Below are positions 24,904-33,382 of a stretch of DNA of 64,000 bases, piece after piece. The DNA lies in contig NZ_JAFFIX010000002.1 of the NCBI RefSeq assembly GCF_016916835.1, forward strand, positions 415,743 through 479,742. The letters are read 5' to 3'. Within the stretch, counting starts at the first letter, position 1. Each line of letters starts with the position of its first letter. A model generated the notes under the pieces. The model did not search any database and had not been told where the DNA came from. It worked only from the letters and a program-made list of their open reading frames with translations. The position numbers and the translations under genes were made by a program. Source of the stretch: Actinacidiphila bryophytorum. Lineage in GTDB: Bacteria; Actinomycetota; Actinomycetes; Streptomycetales; Streptomycetaceae.

Positions 24904-27163
24904 GCGTGGCGGGCGGCCGGAGCGTGGTCAGGCCCAACTCCCGGTCCCGCAGCAGCCGGAGGCCCGCGGCTTTCGCCATGGCCTTGTTGCTGAGGCAGGA
25001 AGGGCACCACGGCACGCGCACCACCGCCCCTTCCCGCGTGGCCGCGTAAAGCGACCCGGGCGTACCGGGTGGCCCCGGCAGGGTGAGCAGAGACCGTATG
25101 CCGCCGGGGACATGGGTGAGCACCTGCCGCGGCATCGCGTTGCCGCTGGGGTGGAGGACAAGCGTGCCGTCGCTGTATCCGATGGCGAAGGCCTCGCCCG
25201 TGGGGTCGTAGGCGGCGCCGAGGGCGAGGACGGAGTCGGGCGGTGCGTCCATGAGGGAGTCCCAGTGGTAGCCGCCGTGGCCCTGGGGGCGGGCGAGTTG
25301 GGTGCAGCCGGACACGCCCGTGCCGGTGCCGACGGGCAGGATGCGGGGTCCTGGCGCGGTGGCGATGGCCTCGATGTCCGGGGCGCAGCCCACCCGGTGG
25401 AGCAGGACGGGTGCGGACCCGGGGGCGGCACTGTAGATCTCGCCGTTGAGGGTGGCCAGGAAGAGGCCGTCGCCGGACGGGGCGGGGGCGAGGGCGGTGA
25501 CGCCGGGCGCGGGTACGCCGATGCGCCCGGTGACCCGCAGGGTGCCGGCGTCGACCACGAGGACGTCGGACTGCAGGCACGGTACGTACAGGTGGCGGCC
25601 GTCGTGCGCGTAGCCGGGTCTGCCGGGGTGGCAGCCGGACGGGAGCGCGACGGGTGCGGCCGTGCCCGTTGCGAGGTCGACAACGTGCAGCGACGGCTCC
25701 AGCGACCACGTCACGGCGGCGTGCCGGCCCGCGGGGTCGCCAGCCGCGAGTCCGATCCCCCCCTGGACCTTCACGGTGCGGACGACCTCCCCCGAGTCCG
25801 CGTCCAGCAGCCGCAATTGGCCGTCCCGCCCGGTGACCCAGAGGTGCGCGGGGTCGCCCGCGGGCAGCAGGTCGGTGAACCACTCGCCGGGCCGGTCGAG
25901 CAGCACCTGCCCGTCGGCGAGGTTCCAGGACAGGACGGCGGTGCCCGCCAGACCCCAGACCCGGTCGCCCTTCGCGGCCCACACCACGTCGGTGACCGGC
26001 GTGTGCGCACCGGTCAGGACGTCGCGTACGGTGCCGCGGCTGACGGAGACGAGGGCGACGCCCGCGTCGGTGGGGACGGCGACCCAGCGCTGGTCGGGGG
26101 AGATCCGGGCGGCCCCGCGGGCGGCGGCGGGCAGGACGACTGTGCGCAACGGCTCCCCGCCGCCGAACACTTGGATACGGGCGGAGCCGGCCTGCCACCG
26201 TACGGCCGGGGCGTCGGCCGCCCTGTGCGTGACACCCGGGGCGGCGCCCGCCGGGGCGCGGGCGGCCTCGCGCCGGGTGCGGTCGGCGGCGGCGCGCTGC
26301 CAGGTCGTGCCGTCGCCCGCGGTGACCCGCACGAGCGCGCCGACCGCCGGGTCGGCGAACCGGCGGCCCGCGACCGGGAGGGTGAAGGCGTCGTCGGGCA
26401 GGTCGGCGCCGAGTGCGGCTTCGAGGATCTCCGCGTCGGCGACGGACTCGTCAGAGCCGAGTCCCGCGGCCAGTTGCAGGCCCCGGTAGGGGTCCTGCTG
26501 GATGAGGGCGAGGGCCGTGCGGGTGTCGGTGAAGCGGTCGGCCTGTACGGCGAGGCGCCGGTTGACCTCCTTCTCGACGCCGGGTGCGACCCGCCCGGAC
26601 AGGTACGCGGTGAGCAGCAGCAAGGTCAGCGCGCCGGAGACCGCGCTCTGCCGCCTGGTACGCCGACGGCTCGCCGCGATGTAGGCCGATTCCACGGCGG
26701 ACAGGTCGCGTTGGCGGCGCAGGGCGTCGAACTTCCTGCGCAGCCGCCAGTGCGCGAGGCCCTTGTGCGTGCGGCCGTCGGCGTCCCAGTCCCGTGCGCG
26801 GACGGCCAGTTCGGTGGCCGTGCCGTGCCGACGGGCGGCCTGGCGCCAGGCGCGGGCGGTCTCCTCGGCTGCTGCGCCGACGTCCCGCCCCACGGGGACG
26901 TCCAGCCGCACCTTGCCGTATGTGACGGCGTAGGCGGCCTCGGTGGCGCAGGCGGACGAGGTGCGCCAGTGCTCGGAGTCGCAGACGAGGAAGAGGTCGC
27001 AGGCCTGGACTGCGTCCTCGACCTCCTCCCGCCACGGCACGGAGAACGGGATGCCCTCGCGGTCGATCCAGCACCGCACGCCCTGCCTCGTGAGGTCGGC
27101 GACGAGCGCGTCGACCCATGAACTGTCGCGCCTGCTGTAGGAGATGAAGACGCTGTGCAGCAT
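24881..27163 (-). CDS. TIR domain - TM - beta-propeller (WD40-like) protein
   Basis: Encodes 760 residues from ATG 27163, one base after the stop of the upstream paralogue. Residues 1-85 are a TIR domain: HSVFISYSRRDSSWVDAL, CWIDREGIPF, DLFLVCDSEHWRTSSACATEAAYAV. E75 sits at the usual NADase glutamate position. A basic linker ending YIAASRRRTRRQ leads to one TM helix (173-190). About 500 residues of repeated beta-strand units follow (ISPDQRWVAVPTDAGVALVS, LWVTGRDGQLRLLDADSGEVVRT), best read as a propeller outside the membrane. The end carries VPWCPSC and a short helix. It may sense a signal and consume NAD inside; this is inference. Confidence 0.82.
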   Translation of the reverse strand: MLHSVFISYSRRDSSWVDALVADLTRQGVRCWIDREGIPFSVPWREEVEDAVQACDLFLVCDSEHWRTSSACATEAAYAVTYGKVRLDVPVGRDVGAAAEETARAWRQAARRHGTATELAVRARDWDADGRTHKGLAHWRLRRKFDALRRQRDLSAVESAYIAASRRRTRRQSAVSGALTLLLLTAYLSGRVAPGVEKEVNRRLAVQADRFTDTRTALALIQQDPYRGLQLAAGLGSDESVADAEILEAALGADLPDDAFTLPVAGRRFADPAVGALVRVTAGDGTTWQRAAADRTRREAARAPAGAAPGVTHRAADAPAVRWQAGSARIQVFGGGEPLRTVVLPAAARGAARISPDQRWVAVPTDAGVALVSVSRGTVRDVLTGAHTPVTDVVWAAKGDRVWGLAGTAVLSWNLADGQVLLDRPGEWFTDLLPAGDPAHLWVTGRDGQLRLLDADSGEVVRTVKVQGGIGLAAGDPAGRHAAVTWSLEPSLHVVDLATGTAAPVALPSGCHPGRPGYAHDGRHLYVPCLQSDVLVVDAGTLRVTGRIGVPAPGVTALAPAPSGDGLFLATLNGEIYSAAPGSAPVLLHRVGCAPDIEAIATAPGPRILPVGTGTGVSGCTQLARPQGHGGYHWDSLMDAPPDSVLALGAAYDPTGEAFAIGYSDGTLVLHPSGNAMPRQVLTHVPGGIRSLLTLPGPPGTPGSLYAATREGAVVRVPWCPSCLSNKAMAKAAGLRLLRDRELGLTTLRPPATPTPRTST

Positions 27164-27164
27164 G

Positions 27165-29402
27165 TCAGCCCTCCACCGGGGTCGTCGGTCGCGGCAGCGG
27201 CCGGCAGGCGTGGGCGTCGACCGTGCGCCGGGTGGCGGCGTCCACGTTCTGCAATTGGCGGGGTATCCAGCAGCCGTTGAGCCGGGCTTTCAGCCGGGCG
27301 ACCAGCCCCTGGTCGGTGGTGCAGCCGGGGCAGGACGGCACCTGCCACAGCAGCCCGTCGCCTGAGGTGGCCAGCGGGCTCGTACCCGACCAGCCCACGG
27401 CGACAACCGGTTGGCCGCCGGGGATGCGCCAGCTCGCCACCACCCGGGCCACCCCGTCAGTCATCCGCAGCGAGGCGACGGCGACTTCGCCGCGCGAGGT
27501 CGCCGCAACCAGCTGGGAGCCGTCGGGCGAGAGGGCCACCGCGGCGACCGGGTCGGTGAACAGCCGCAAGGTGAAAGCGTGTTGGCCGGACGACTGGACC
27601 ACGACGCTGCCGCCGTCGGCCCCTACCGCCGCCGTGGGACCGTTCGCGGTGGCCCCGGTGCGCAGGCCGCCCGCGGGGAGCGCGGTGTCCGGGGGCAGCG
27701 GGCCGGGCGGCGCCTGCCACAGCGTGGTGGCGTACGGCCCCCAGCAGCCCACCTGGTCGCCGTACGGGGACATCGCGAGGATCTTCAGCTGCGGCATGTC
27801 GCCGCACACCGTCCCGAGGTCGCCGCCGTCGGCCAGCCGGACGACGCGGGTGGGCTGGTCCTGGCCGCCGACGACCACCCGCCCGCCCCGCAACAGGCCT
27901 ACGGTCTCGGTGCGTTCGGGCACCGCGACACCCGTGGCGGCCGGTGCGCGGCCCGGGGCCAGCCGCCACAGCTGCCGGTCGGCGCCGGTGTAGACCGCGG
28001 ACACCTCGTCGGGGGCGACCGCGCCCGCCGCGATGATCGGCGCGGGGGCGTCCGTACCGGCCAGCACCGCCCCGGTGACAGCGTCCAGCAGCCGGTAGCG
28101 CCCGGGCGCCACCGCCACCAGGGCGCGGGCGCCGCCGTCCGCGGTGGGCTGGACGTCCACCAGGGTGTCGTAGTGCGGGCCGACGGTGCGGAAGGCCCCG
28201 TCGCGGGCCGAGCCGACGACGAGTTGGTGGGCGCGGCCCACCACGATGTCGCCCTGCCGGGTCATCCGGGTGACGGCGAGCCCGCTCTCCACATGGGCGA
28301 ACCGGCGAACCGTGCGCGACGCCAGGTCGACCACGGCGGTGCCGGTCTTGCCGACGGCCACGACGGTACGCCCGTCGCCGCCGGCCGCGATGTCGGCGTA
28401 GCCCGTGCCCAGCCGCAACTGCCATCGCACGGCGCCCTCGTGGACGTCGTAGAGGCCGAGGCTGTCGACGCCGTCCGGCACATTGCGCAGGAGCAGTGCC
28501 GCCTGTCCGCCGCCGGGCAGCAGGGCGAGGCCGTCGACGGTCGCATCATGCCCGCCGATTCCGGTGACGGGACCGCCGAGCGACCACGGCAGGGACAGCA
28601 GCGAGGCCAGCGTCTGCCGGGCCAGCGCCTTCTGGTGCGCATTGCCGCGCAGCAGCAGCGAGGCCGACTGGAGCGACGTCCACTCCGGCATCACGCGGCT
28701 CACCGCCGGGTCGCCGAAGGAGACCAGCGCGTTGAAGTCGGTGCCCCTGGTCTTGAGGATGCGCGGCAGCGTGACGGCCACGACAAGTGCCATGGCCGCC
28801 GCGAAGACGGTCCCGACGGTGCGGCGCCGCCGCCTCCGCCGCCGCTGCTTGCCCGTGGCCCGGTAGGACGCCGCCACGAAGTCGCCGACGGGTCCCGATG
28901 TGTCGATGTAGCCGTCCTCCCGCAGCAGGGTGAGGAGTTCGTGCGCCTCGGCCGCCTGCCGGTGGTCCCCGATGAGGCGCTCGGGGCTGCGTTCGCCGCG
29001 GGTCCACGCCTCGGCCTGCGCGCGCAGGTTGCGCAACTCGCGTACGTGGCGCGGGTCACTGAGCGCCGCGGCGAGCACCGTGCCGAAGGCGGTGACCGGT
29101 GAAGCGGGGTCCAGGCTCACCCAGTTGACCGGCCGAAGCCGCTCCGGCGCGCGGCTGCTGCGTACCCCGTCGACACGCACCGGCACCACCCGCGCGCCCC
29201 GGCACGCCCCGACCCGCTCCTGCCACCCCGGATCGTCCACCGCGGCCTGCGAGATGACCACGACGGCGACGTCTGCGGACCCGGCGTCCTCGACCGGTGG
29301 CAGCCCCGCGTCCACCAGGAAGCGGTGTAAGGACCGGCTGACGGCGGTGTCGGCGGCCACCGCGACCACCGCGATGTCGGGAACGGCTCTGTTCACGGGC
29401 AT
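27165..29402 (-). CDS. TIR-like domain - TM - beta-propeller protein, paralogue of the next gene
   Basis: Encodes 745 residues from ATG 29402; GTG 29417 adds five, and neither has a ribosome binding site. The N-terminus (PDIAVVAVAADTAVSRSLHRFLVDAG, SADVAVVVISQAAVDDPGWQERVG) looks like a diverged TIR fold. The first strand lacks the FISYS signature, and only a Glu in WQER could be catalytic. A run of nine arginines precedes the single TM (about 196-213). The propeller follows (VALSPDGSQLVAATSRGEVAVASL), ending VPSCPGC and a helix, as in its partner. A TTA leucine codon lies at 29330-29328. The operon is tight: a 1-nt gap to the second gene. Confidence 0.75.
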   Translation of the reverse strand: MPVNRAVPDIAVVAVAADTAVSRSLHRFLVDAGLPPVEDAGSADVAVVVISQAAVDDPGWQERVGACRGARVVPVRVDGVRSSRAPERLRPVNWVSLDPASPVTAFGTVLAAALSDPRHVRELRNLRAQAEAWTRGERSPERLIGDHRQAAEAHELLTLLREDGYIDTSGPVGDFVAASYRATGKQRRRRRRRRTVGTVFAAAMALVVAVTLPRILKTRGTDFNALVSFGDPAVSRVMPEWTSLQSASLLLRGNAHQKALARQTLASLLSLPWSLGGPVTGIGGHDATVDGLALLPGGGQAALLLRNVPDGVDSLGLYDVHEGAVRWQLRLGTGYADIAAGGDGRTVVAVGKTGTAVVDLASRTVRRFAHVESGLAVTRMTRQGDIVVGRAHQLVVGSARDGAFRTVGPHYDTLVDVQPTADGGARALVAVAPGRYRLLDAVTGAVLAGTDAPAPIIAAGAVAPDEVSAVYTGADRQLWRLAPGRAPAATGVAVPERTETVGLLRGGRVVVGGQDQPTRVVRLADGGDLGTVCGDMPQLKILAMSPYGDQVGCWGPYATTLWQAPPGPLPPDTALPAGGLRTGATANGPTAAVGADGGSVVVQSSGQHAFTLRLFTDPVAAVALSPDGSQLVAATSRGEVAVASLRMTDGVARVVASWRIPGGQPVVAVGWSGTSPLATSGDGLLWQVPSCPGCTTDQGLVARLKARLNGCWIPRQLQNVDAATRRTVDAHACRPLPRPTTPVEG

Positions 29403-29597
29403 GCGCCATGAGATCACGGCAGAAGTCGCTCTATCAGCTGATCGGACCGGAACAGGCCCGTGATGAGACGGGTTCGTACCCCCGGGACCCGGGGGATACG
29501 CCGGTTTCGCGCGGTACGTCTAGCGCGGCATATGCACCAGGCGTAGCTGCGCCCGTTCCGGCCCGGACGCCTCGGGGGCGCTCCTACGGTGCGGGCC

Positions 29598-30062
29598 ATG
29601 AAACGCAGTCGCACAGGTGTCGCAGTCGCAATAGGGTTCGCCGCGCTCGTCCTCGGGGCGTGCGGGCCTGCCGGGGTCCAGGACGCGGGGCACGGGTCGG
29701 CGACGACCAGTGCCGTCGCCACGACGACCGAGGCGTCACCGTCCGCCACCACCGAGGCGCCGACCCCGGCCTCCAGCCCGACGACGACCGCCGCCCCCTC
29801 GCCCACGGCCGCACCGCCCACCACCGCCCCGGCCGTCCACGCGACGACCCGCCCGCCGGTGCACCGCACCACCCCGCCGCCCGTGCACCACACGAGCGCA
29901 CCGCCCAAGCCCGCGCTGTGCAGCATCCGCTCCAACGCAGGGAACTGCTACAAGGCCGGCCAGTACTGCCGCAAGGCGGACCTGGGACGTACCACCACCG
30001 ACGCCGACGGCCGCGCCATCACCTGCAAGATCGTGTCGGGGCAGCCGCACTGGCACTACTGA
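29598..30062 (+). CDS. Lipoprotein with Thr/Pro linker and small Cys-rich C-terminal domain
   Basis: Encodes 154 residues from ATG 29598. The lipobox is LVLGACG (Cys 22). About 80 residues of Thr/Pro/Ala/His linker could span the wall. The last 50 residues (LCSIRSNAGNCYKAGQYCRKADLGRTTTDADGRAITCK) have four cysteines and end in HWHY. This compact domain recurs at the C-termini of many actinobacterial secreted proteins, with unknown function. The gene overlaps the converging DUF5996 gene by 7 nt. The 195-nt leader separates it from the TIR operon and holds both promoters. Confidence 0.75.
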   Translation: MKRSRTGVAVAIGFAALVLGACGPAGVQDAGHGSATTSAVATTTEASPSATTEAPTPASSPTTTAAPSPTAAPPTTAPAVHATTRPPVHRTTPPPVHHTSAPPKPALCSIRSNAGNCYKAGQYCRKADLGRTTTDADGRAITCKIVSGQPHWHY

Positions 30063-31027
30063 GCGGGCCGCAGCTGCGGGTCCGTGATCCCGCCAGGGCA
30101 CTCGCGGCGCCGCTCCCAGCCGGTCAGCTCCGCGCCCGCCCGGTAGGCGCTGTCGAAGAAGTCCAGCACCGTGCCCCACGGGTCGGCCGCCGCGCGGGCG
30201 TCGTCGTACATCAGCAGCGCCATGTGGCTGCCGCGGACCGGCGACCACCGGGCGGCCTCCGGCCGCAGCGGGAGGTCGGCGAGGCCGGGCGGCTCGGGGG
30301 CGGTGTAGGAGTAGAAGGCGGGCGCGGGCACGGTGTCGTCGCCGAACCAGAAGCCCGCGCTGATCACCTCGCGCGAGTACGCCTCCCGGGTGACCGGGTC
30401 CGTGCCGGGCGGCGGGGTGGTCTCGCGCTCGGAGAAGCGGGTCACCGCGATGTCGAAGGTGTGCCAGAAGTGGTGCACCGGGCTGGTCTTCCCGGAGTAG
30501 CCGGCCGCGTGCTGCTCCAGGAGCAGGTTCACCTGGCTCAGGATGCGCCAGTACGCGGTCACCGCCGCCGGGTCGTAGCTGCGGTGCTCGTGGTCCTCGG
30601 CGAAGGGGCGGCGCGCGTCGGGCAGGTCGTACGGGTACGGGTGCTCGGGGGCCGCGTCGATGTCGAGCGCGACCAGCGCGGTCACCGTGTCCCGGTAGAA
30701 GTCGGCGACCGAGCGCCCGGTCAGCGGGAAGGAGGTCTCGCGCCCTGACAGAGTGCGCACCACGAGGCGGTGCGCGACGAAGTCGAAGTCGATGCAGAAG
30801 GCGTCGCCGCCGCGCACCAGGCCCATCGGGCGGGTCGTGATCCCCTGCCCGGTCAGGTGGAAGGGCACGTTCCACCAGTGGTTGCGGCGGGGGCTGCCGG
30901 CCAGCCGGATCTTGCCGACGACCTGCACGAAGCGGTGCAGCGTCTCCTTGGTGTCCCGCCAGGCCTCCAGCGGCAGCGCGGGGAAGACGTCCGGCGTGGC
31001 GCCGTCCGGCGCCGGGGACCCGTCCAC
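30056..31027 (-). CDS. DUF5996 family protein
   Basis: Encodes 323 residues. GTG 31027 is chosen because GGGAGG lies 5 nt upstream and the conserved block begins soon after (FPALPLEAWRDTKETLHRFVQVVGKIRLA). Further family landmarks are NHWWNVPFHLTGQGITTRPM, FCIDFDFVAHRLVVRTLSG and AFYSYTAPEPPGL. There is no signal peptide. The wide spread of DUF5996 and its aromatic, His-rich patches suggest an enzyme, but no reaction is known. A longer form upstream to 31183 is open but Arg-rich and unlikely. Confidence 0.85.
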   Translation of the reverse strand: MDGSPAPDGATPDVFPALPLEAWRDTKETLHRFVQVVGKIRLAGSPRRNHWWNVPFHLTGQGITTRPMGLVRGGDAFCIDFDFVAHRLVVRTLSGRETSFPLTGRSVADFYRDTVTALVALDIDAAPEHPYPYDLPDARRPFAEDHEHRSYDPAAVTAYWRILSQVNLLLEQHAAGYSGKTSPVHHFWHTFDIAVTRFSERETTPPPGTDPVTREAYSREVISAGFWFGDDTVPAPAFYSYTAPEPPGLADLPLRPEAARWSPVRGSHMALLMYDDARAAADPWGTVLDFFDSAYRAGAELTGWERRRECPGGITDPQLRPAQ

Positions 31028-31204
31028 ATCGCCCTCCCGTCTCGTCGCCGGCCGCAGGCATCCGCCCGCAGGTGTACCCGCCCGGCCATCGTGCCCGCGC
31101 CGGTCGTACGCCGCGAGCGGTACGCGGCCGTACGGGGCTCTTGCCCTACGGAGACGGGGCCGCCCCGGTGCGCGGGTGCGCACCGGGGCGGCCGGGGGTG
31201 CGGG

Positions 31205-33064
31205 TCAGGTGCCGTAGACCTGGAACTCCCACAGGGAGTAGCCGTACTGGGTGGTGCGGGCGGTGCCGTTCATCCGGACGTAGCGGCCGGTGCCGGTGAC
31301 CGGGACGGTCTGGTTGCCGCCGGTGCCGGTCGTGGTGCTGTAGACGGTGGTCCAGTTGGTGCCGTCGGCGGACGTCTGGATCTGGAAGGACTTGGCCGCG
31401 GCCGTCTCCCAGTTCAGCACGACCTGGCTGATGCTGTGGCTCGCGCCGAGGTCGACCTGCAGCCACTGCGGGTCGGAGAAGGCGCTCGACCAGCGGGTGC
31501 CGGTGTTGCCGTCCACCGCCATGGGGGCGGTGAAGCTGCCGTTCTCCGAGGACGAGGCGGTCGCGGTCCTGCCCTGCGAGAGCAGGGTCGCCGGGCCGCC
31601 CGAGCCGCCGGTGGTGCCGCCGGAGTCGCCGCCGGACGACGGGCTGCCGTACAGGGCGAGTTCGTAGAGCGAGTCGCCGTACTGCGAGGCTCTGGCGGTG
31701 GCGTAGACCCGCACATAGCGGGCGGTCGCCGACAGGTTGGTGTCCTGGATGTCTGCCGGGCTGTTGTTGTTGCTGTAGACGGTCGTCCAGTTGCTGCCGT
31801 CGGTGGACGTCTGCAACTGGTAGGCGGACGCTGCCGCCGCCTCCCAGGTCAGGGTCGCGTGGTTGAGGTCGTAGTTCTGGCCGAGGTCGACCTGCAGCCA
31901 CTGCGGGTCGGAGAAGCCGCTCGACCAGCGGGTGGTGATGTCGCCGTCGGTGGCGTTGGACGCGGGGAAGGCCGCGCTCTCGTTGGACGAGGACGTGGTC
32001 GGCTTGCCCTTGGCCACGTTGGTGCCGTGGTCGGGCGACTTGTTGTAGACGGCCACGTAGTCGATGTTCATCTGCCCGCCGGAGACGGTGGCGGCGTTGG
32101 GGCCGCCGCCGAAGGCCGCGGGGAAGCCGCCGCCGATCGCCAGGTCGAAGATGATGTAGAAGCTGTGGTCGACCGCGTTGGCCCAGGCCGCCGCGTCCAC
32201 CTGATTGGAGCTGAGAGTGAAGTAGTTCGCGCCGTCCAGGTACCAGCGGATCTGCTCGGGCGAGGTCGAGCGGTCCACCTCGACGGCGTAGGTGTGATAG
32301 CCGGTCTGGCAGCCGGAGCAGGCCCTTTCGCCGCTGCCGACGCCGCTGGTCTCGTTGCAGGGGCCGCCGGAGCCGACACCGCAGTGCAGGGTGCCGAACA
32401 CGGAGCTGCGGCCGTTGATGTCCTCCAGGATGTCGACCTCGCCGGACCCTGGCCACGGAACCTCGACCCGCAGCGGTGAGCCGAGCATCCAGAAGGCCGG
32501 CCAGTAGCCGGCGCCGTTGGCGGTGGTCACGTCGGGCTGCTGGATCGACGCCTGCATCCGGACGACGCCGCCCGGCTGGGCGCCGAAGCCGTCCGCCTGC
32601 GTCTCGACCCGGCCCGACGTCCAGTTCGCGGCCGGGTCGCTGCCGGTGTGCAGGGCCTTGAGCACCAGGTGGCCGTTGCCGTCCTGGTAGACGTTGGCCG
32701 TGCTGTTGGTCATGGTCTCGATCTCGCCGGTCCCGAAGGTCCAGCCGGCGCCTGCGTCGTAACGCCAGGTGTCGGTGTTCAGCCCGGTGTTGGCGGCGCC
32801 GCTGAAGTCGTCGCTCCAGGTGGTGGTGAACCCGGTGGGCGCGGCGGGCACCGCGGCGGGCTGTACGGCGGCGGCCTGCGCGGCCTGGACCGACTGGCCC
32901 GCGCTTCCGGAAGCGTTTCCGGCAGCCGCAGCCCCGGAGGCCGTCGCCTGGCCGGAACCTGCCAGTGTGACGGCCGCCACAGCGGCCGCGGCCAGCAGCC
33001 CGATCCCGAACCGCCTGACCTGCGAGCGGCCCGGCGGCCGCACTCGCTTGCCTGTGATCGACAT
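31205..33064 (-). CDS. Secreted GH16 beta-glucanase with two discoidin/CBM32-type domains
   Basis: Encodes 619 residues. ATG 33064 follows GGAG. The signal peptide is residues 1-43, then an Ala/Gln spacer. The catalytic GH16 domain (about 78-345) contains GEVDILEDING, giving nucleophile E209, D211 and acid/base E214 in the ExDxxE motif. WPAFWMLG and YHTYAVEVD are also typical of laminarinase-type endo-beta-1,3-glucanases. Two F5/8-type C domains follow (about 350-480 and 497-619), each with SDPQWLQVDLG. It probably degrades fungal or plant beta-glucan outside the cell. A LacI-type palindrome lies 73 nt upstream. Confidence 0.92.
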   Translation of the reverse strand: MSITGKRVRPPGRSQVRRFGIGLLAAAAVAAVTLAGSGQATASGAAAAGNASGSAGQSVQAAQAAAVQPAAVPAAPTGFTTTWSDDFSGAANTGLNTDTWRYDAGAGWTFGTGEIETMTNSTANVYQDGNGHLVLKALHTGSDPAANWTSGRVETQADGFGAQPGGVVRMQASIQQPDVTTANGAGYWPAFWMLGSPLRVEVPWPGSGEVDILEDINGRSSVFGTLHCGVGSGGPCNETSGVGSGERACSGCQTGYHTYAVEVDRSTSPEQIRWYLDGANYFTLSSNQVDAAAWANAVDHSFYIIFDLAIGGGFPAAFGGGPNAATVSGGQMNIDYVAVYNKSPDHGTNVAKGKPTTSSSNESAAFPASNATDGDITTRWSSGFSDPQWLQVDLGQNYDLNHATLTWEAAAASAYQLQTSTDGSNWTTVYSNNNSPADIQDTNLSATARYVRVYATARASQYGDSLYELALYGSPSSGGDSGGTTGGSGGPATLLSQGRTATASSSENGSFTAPMAVDGNTGTRWSSAFSDPQWLQVDLGASHSISQVVLNWETAAAKSFQIQTSADGTNWTTVYSTTTGTGGNQTVPVTGTGRYVRMNGTARTTQYGYSLWEFQVYGT

Positions 33065-33136
33065 GCGGTCGTACTCCTTCTCCGGTGGGGGGCGGTACCG
33101 CAACTGGCCTTGCCGCGGTACCGGGTTGGGGGGAGG

Positions 33137-33150
33137 TGAGAGCGCTCTCA
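33137..33150. promoter_or_regulatory. LacI-family (CebR-like) operator upstream of GH16 gene
   Basis: TGAGAGCGCTCTCA is a perfect 14-bp palindrome. It differs from the CebR box of Streptomyces (TGGGAGCGCTCCCA, cellobiose-responsive) at one symmetric position. Its place between the GH16 start and the divergent L,D-transpeptidase gene fits repression released by glucan breakdown products. Confidence 0.75.
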
Positions 33151-33382
33151 GGAGCGTCTTCCCCCGTCCTCCGCCCTGTCAAGAGAACCGGCAACGTTTA
33201 CGGAACAACGCCGTCCCACCGCTCCCGCGGGCCACCCCTCCCCCCGCCGGATGTCGGGAAACGGGACCCCGGGTGAATGGCGCCGGGGAACGTGACGTAT
33301 CAGTCATGCAACAGCCGCAACCATGGACCCCGGATGCGGTCTCCTAGAGTGCGACCTTTGCGGAAATGGGGAGACACGAGTG

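Noticed and set aside
24007..29402. Interpretation as a CBASS system
   Set aside because: The SLATT-like protein fits an effector, but no nucleotide cyclase (GS-x-DxD type) or accessory gene is present in the window.
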